Part shown: in pieces, positions 61,221 through 64,000 of the stretch
Position numbering within the stretch: position 1 is the first letter of the stretch
Layout of the letters: every line of letters begins with the position of its first letter
Source: Rhizobium sp. P32RR-XVIII
GTDB lineage: Bacteria; Pseudomonadota; Alphaproteobacteria; Rhizobiales; Rhizobiaceae
Length of the DNA: 64,000 nt
Direction: 5' to 3'
Assembly (NCBI RefSeq): GCF_012641395.1
Contig: NZ_JABAIH010000021.1
Coordinates: 1-64,000 of the forward strand
Made by a program: the position numbers and the translations under genes
The notes under the pieces: generated by a model
Told to the model about the DNA's origin: nothing
The model's input: only the letters and a program-made list of their open reading frames with translations
The model's database searches: none

Positions 61221-61433
61221 TTATATGATTGATATTCCGCGATAAAATCGAACGCTGAGGCCCAGTCCCACTTTGGGTCCCACTTTCTCCCGCGTGTCTG
61301 ACCGGAACGCGGCAATCAAGACCGCGCACGCCAAATTCGCTCGCGGAGGCAGGTCCTCAATGATTTCCCAGCGAACGATACGCGGATCGACTTCCGCCGC
61401 GGCCCCCATGTATTCGGAGATATGGAAGGCCAT
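61221..61433 (-). CDS. possible fragment of an unknown gene
   Basis: 70 residues from an internal ATG; the frame is open and protein-like further up to about 61527 (ESIVIPVLFAIRGEPKPAGT) but has no start there. The region HISEYMGAAAEVDPRIVRW looks coding. Probably the remnant of a gene that lost its beginning. Function unknown. Confidence 0.3.
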   Translation of the reverse strand: MAFHISEYMGAAAEVDPRIVRWEIIEDLPPRANLACAVLIAAFRSDTREKVGPKVGLGLSVRFYRGISII

Positions 61434-61558
61434 TCGCTCTTCCGGCGTACCAGCGGGCTTCGGCTCGCCCCTTATGGCAAAGAGAACTGGGATGACGATT
61501 GACTCCCCAGGCCTGTGTGCGACTGTGGCTTAGCTCAAGATCACTGGCAGTTACAGCC

Positions 61559-61777
61559 ATGACCCCAGAACGATTTTCCGAATGCCTTCTGCATATCCGA
61601 TGGACGCCGATCAACATCGCATCGGCGCTCCAATGCGAGCTGTCGTGGATCGAAGCGCTCGAAGCCGGGAATGAGCAAATTCCCGCAGGTTTGGCTGCCT
61701 GGTTGGAAACACTGGCACAAGCACACGAGGCGCTGCCGCCGCCAACGACTTACTGCGGCAAGAAATCAAAGCTCTGA
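61559..61777 (+). CDS. small XRE-like HTH protein
   Basis: 72 residues from the ATG at 61559. MTPERFSECLLHIRWTP, then an HTH-like NIASALQCELSWIEALEAG and IPAGLAAWLETLAQAHE follow the pattern of very small helix-turn-helix proteins common in alphaproteobacteria. The 3' end overlaps the LigD remnant convergently. No ribosome site of note. Confidence 0.55.
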   Translation: MTPERFSECLLHIRWTPINIASALQCELSWIEALEAGNEQIPAGLAAWLETLAQAHEALPPPTTYCGKKSKL

Positions 61778-61936
61778 CCCGTCGGGAGCAAAGTCCATCA
61801 ATTGGTAGATCGCGGCTTCGTCCTGCTCCTCCCGTAGCCCCTTATACGACGCGTGCCGCAGCTTCCCGTCATCGGTCCAGGCGCGATACTCGATCTCGGC
61901 GATAAGTGTAGGTTTCACGAAAACAGGGTCGCGCTT
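61766..61936 (-). pseudogene. ATP-dependent DNA ligase (LigD-type) C-terminal fragment
   Basis: About 56 codons, preceded by an in-frame TAG: VFVKPTLIAEIEYRAWTDDG, then KLRHASYKGLREEQD and a stop at 61766. This is the end of the OB-fold domain of NHEJ-type DNA ligases (V.P.L.AE..Y..WT.DG.LRHAS.KGLRED). Nucleotidyltransferase and other domains are missing, so it is a remnant. Confidence 0.75.
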
Positions 61937-61974
61937 CTACAGCCTAGATTGACCGACTGAGCGCCTGTCTTGGT

Positions 61975-63360
61975 TTAGGCGACTGGTCGAATATTTTGGT
62001 TAACTCGGAAGAGATTGGCAGGATCGTATTTCTTCTTGATCGCAGCTAGCCTCGGGTAGTTGTCACCATAACTCGCCATCACGCGCGCTTCGCCCTCGTC
62101 GTCCATCATGAAATTGACATAGGCGCCGCCGGGATTGAATTTGTGGACCGCCTCCCAGTAGGCCCGGCCCCAGCGCGTCAGGGCCCCTGCCTGCTGCGGA
62201 TTGGAATCGATCCCCGCGATCACCATTGACCAGTTGGCATCCCTCGCCCCCCAAGCCGTCTCGTCACTTCTGACACGGCGAACGGCGCCATCGATTGGGT
62301 AGAGATGCATCAGCGATAGTTCGCTCGGCGCCTTTGCCGACTCCGAGATGTAGGTATCGATTGCCGCGTCCGGCAAGTCCTTCACGAAATCGCCCTTCCA
62401 ATACCATTGCAGGCCCTTCGGAAAAAACGGGTCGAATAACCCCTGCATAGCCGGGAACGGCATCACCCCCATCCAATTGAAGAAGGGCGCCGGAAGCTTG
62501 TCGAGGAGCGGCGCCAGCGCGCGTCTGCCATCCTCTTCGGTCCCGTTAAAGCTGGAGATTATGGCGCAGGCCCGCTTGCCCCACGCCTCGCGCGGGAACG
62601 GGTCCATCGACGGCACCGTCTTCAGCCCGACAAAAACACCGAGCTCTTCGGGCGACTTCGGCAGGAAGTCGCGATACGCACGCATGATTTCCTTGCCGTG
62701 GAGCGCGGCGTCCCAGAAAATCGGCCCGGCAAATACCATCTTTACCGGATGGGCCTGGAACAGAAAACTCGTCACCACCCCAAAATTGCCACCGCCGCCT
62801 CGAAGGGCCCAGAACAGATCCGGGTTCTCCTTCTTACTCGCTGTAATGAAGCTGCCATCGGCCAAAACCACGTCAGCTTCAAGCAGGTTGTCAATGGTGA
62901 GGCCATACTTCCGCGTCAGATAGCCCGAGCCGCCGCCAAGTGTCAGCCCAGCGACCCCGGTTGTGGAAACGATGCCGAAAGGGACAGCGAGCCCAAAGGC
63001 ATGGGTGGCGTGGTCAACATCACCTGAGGTACAGCCGGGGCCTACCCGCACAGTCCGGGTTGACGGGTCAACGCGCACACCTTTCATTGTCGATAGATCG
63101 ATGACCAACCCATCATCGCAGCTGCCAAGGCCAGGGCCGTTGTGGCCGCCACCGCGGATGGCGACGAGCAGCTCGTTGTCTCGACCAAAACTCACCGCAG
63201 AAATCACATCAGCAACGTCAGCGCAGCGAGCAATCATCAATGGGTGCTTGTCGATCATGCCATTGTAAAGCTTGCGGGCCTCTTCATACTCAGCATCACC
63301 GCGTTGAATGACACTGCCGCGAATTGTTCCAGCGAATTTTGTCACATCCTCATCGCGCAT
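61975..63360 (-). CDS. FAD-linked oxidoreductase (BBE-like, probably bicovalent FAD)
   Basis: 461 residues from the ATG at 63360 with AGGAGG upstream. PCMH-type FAD-binding domain (~35-210) with His in AIRGGGHNGPG and Cys in VGPGCTSGDVD, the two residues that bind FAD covalently at the 8-alpha and 6 positions in berberine-bridge/GOOX enzymes; C-terminal BBE segment (GGAYVNFMMDDEGEA, near PRLAAIKKKYDPANLF). No signal peptide. It probably oxidises an alcohol, sugar or alkaloid-like substrate using oxygen. Confidence 0.88.
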   Translation of the reverse strand: MRDEDVTKFAGTIRGSVIQRGDAEYEEARKLYNGMIDKHPLMIARCADVADVISAVSFGRDNELLVAIRGGGHNGPGLGSCDDGLVIDLSTMKGVRVDPSTRTVRVGPGCTSGDVDHATHAFGLAVPFGIVSTTGVAGLTLGGGSGYLTRKYGLTIDNLLEADVVLADGSFITASKKENPDLFWALRGGGGNFGVVTSFLFQAHPVKMVFAGPIFWDAALHGKEIMRAYRDFLPKSPEELGVFVGLKTVPSMDPFPREAWGKRACAIISSFNGTEEDGRRALAPLLDKLPAPFFNWMGVMPFPAMQGLFDPFFPKGLQWYWKGDFVKDLPDAAIDTYISESAKAPSELSLMHLYPIDGAVRRVRSDETAWGARDANWSMVIAGIDSNPQQAGALTRWGRAYWEAVHKFNPGGAYVNFMMDDEGEARVMASYGDNYPRLAAIKKKYDPANLFRVNQNIRPVA

Positions 63361-63699
63361 GATCTTTCCTCCTAGGATTATCAATGGCTTAGCAGATGGT
63401 CGGCATCGAAGTGGGGCGTTAAATTTATCACGAACCAAGCCAACCGAAAAGTGACAACGCGTTTCGATCGGTTGAAGGCGGTGGACGAAGCATCTTCATT
63501 CCCGACCTGCACATCGATACCCTGAAGGTGAAGGCGAGGAATTTTCATTAATGAAGGTAATGTGTGGTTGTTTTGTGCACGAAGCTGGCGCAATCAGAGC
63601 CAAGTGTCCGCTGCCGGCCCATTGCGGTCACTGCGAACCCCGCTCTTTCTTACCTCACAAGATGATCTATCTTCGTCCCGACATCCTCATATAACAGCG
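63361..63699. other. intergenic stretch with DnaE2 remnant
   Basis: No intact gene. It contains the dnaE2 3' remnant at 63477-63551. The remaining sequence has no recognisable frame or terminator. Confidence 0.5.
63477..63551 (+). pseudogene. dnaE2 3'-end remnant
   Basis: Twenty-odd codons read RSIFIPDLHIDTLKVKARNF plus His and a stop, nearly identical to the C-terminus of the intact DnaE2 at 32847 (VPDLHIDTLKLKSRNF). Only this end is present, preceded by unrelated sequence. It shows that a second imu/dnaE2 copy once lay here or that a recombination event left its end. Confidence 0.8.
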
Positions 63700-64000
63700 T
63701 CACGTTCGCGCTATGGGTTGTTGCCAAGCCTCATATTGCTCGTTGGTGACCTGCTCCATCCAGTCGACGACCTTGCCATCAAGGTTCTCTTGAATGGCGA
63801 TGTGGCTCATGACGTTGTTCGGAGTGCCTCTCGCCGGGTTCAAACCACACGACATCTCCTGGGCGGATTTCCTCGACAGAACCGCCGACGCGCTGGCAGG
63901 CAACCCTTCCGCGTGTCTCCGGCGAGTCAAAACTCGCCGAGGCTCTTCGTTATGCGATCTCCCGTCGCGATATCTTCGAACGTTTTCTGACAGACGGTCG
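63700..64000 (-). pseudogene. cupin-domain protein, frameshifted, runs off the window
   Basis: The last frame ends NNVMSHIAIQENLDGKVVDW, then MEQVTNEQYEAWQQP, the typical end of small cupin proteins. The preceding part is in another frame: RVACQRVGGSVEEIRPGDV, then WFEPGERH. The usual HWHGA metal-binding stretch is missing at the junction, so a short deletion removed it and shifted the frame. The gene continues past the right edge. Confidence 0.7.

Overview
The window looks like chromosomal DNA of an alphaproteobacterium, most likely Rhizobiaceae (Rhizobium/Sinorhizobium/Agrobacterium type). Reasons: high GC, an imuA-imuB-dnaE2 cassette behind a GTTC-N7-GTTC LexA box, families common in rhizobial genomes (DUF6362, DUF6634, GTA-like tail proteins) and rhizobial-style serine recombinases. 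The species cannot be fixed from sequence alone.

Region 1 (1 to ~26.5 kb) is the right part of an apparently intact HK97-like siphoprophage; its left end lies outside the window. Nearly all phage genes run leftward in tightly overlapped operons. From right to left: a rightward integrase and a ribbon-helix-helix-like regulator; a divergent operator region; excisionase-like protein and small accessory proteins; a DEAD/DEAH helicase; a replication-initiator-like HTH gene carrying four palindromic iterons (candidate phage origin); DUF3102 and DUF6362 genes; HNH endonuclease, terminases, a fused protease/major capsid gene, portal, connectors, tail tube, a chaperone pair with a probable -1 frameshift, tape measure, minor tail proteins, NlpC/P60 peptidase and a tail-tip protein that runs off the left edge. 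A few small rightward cargo-type genes sit between structural genes.

Region 2 (26.5-32.9 kb) begins with an intact tRNA-Ser(UGA). The phage integrase abuts its 5' side, while a large serine recombinase abuts its 3' side and reads antisense through the whole tRNA to reach its stop codon. Then come two decayed recombinase copies, a UvrD-like remnant and a truncated IS21 element: an integration hot spot full of scars.

Region 3 (32.8-41.3 kb) holds the SOS mutagenesis cassette imuA-imuB-dnaE2 (leftward, LexA box at 38341-38355), a cysteine-rich small gene plus a DinB polymerase (rightward), an orphan antitoxin-like RHH protein and a membrane-anchored staphylococcal-nuclease-like protein.

Region 4 (41.5-59.7 kb) is a defence island: a broken FRG-domain gene, a complete three-gene ABC-3C system (effector, middle component, DUF3732 ATPase), two tandem genes with nucleoside-deoxyribosyltransferase/TIR-like C-terminal domains, a type I restriction system whose operon carries an OGG/HhH-fold protein between hsdR and hsdM, a HAD phosphatase, a metallophosphoesterase, and a two-gene unit of an unknown protein with an AAA+/M41 protease. 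The last unit is the best candidate for an undescribed system.

Region 5 (59.7-64 kb) has a DUF6634 gene, small HTH regulators, a probably bicovalent FAD oxidoreductase, and remnants of a resolvase, LigD, DnaE2 and a cupin gene, showing repeated recombination at the island's edge.
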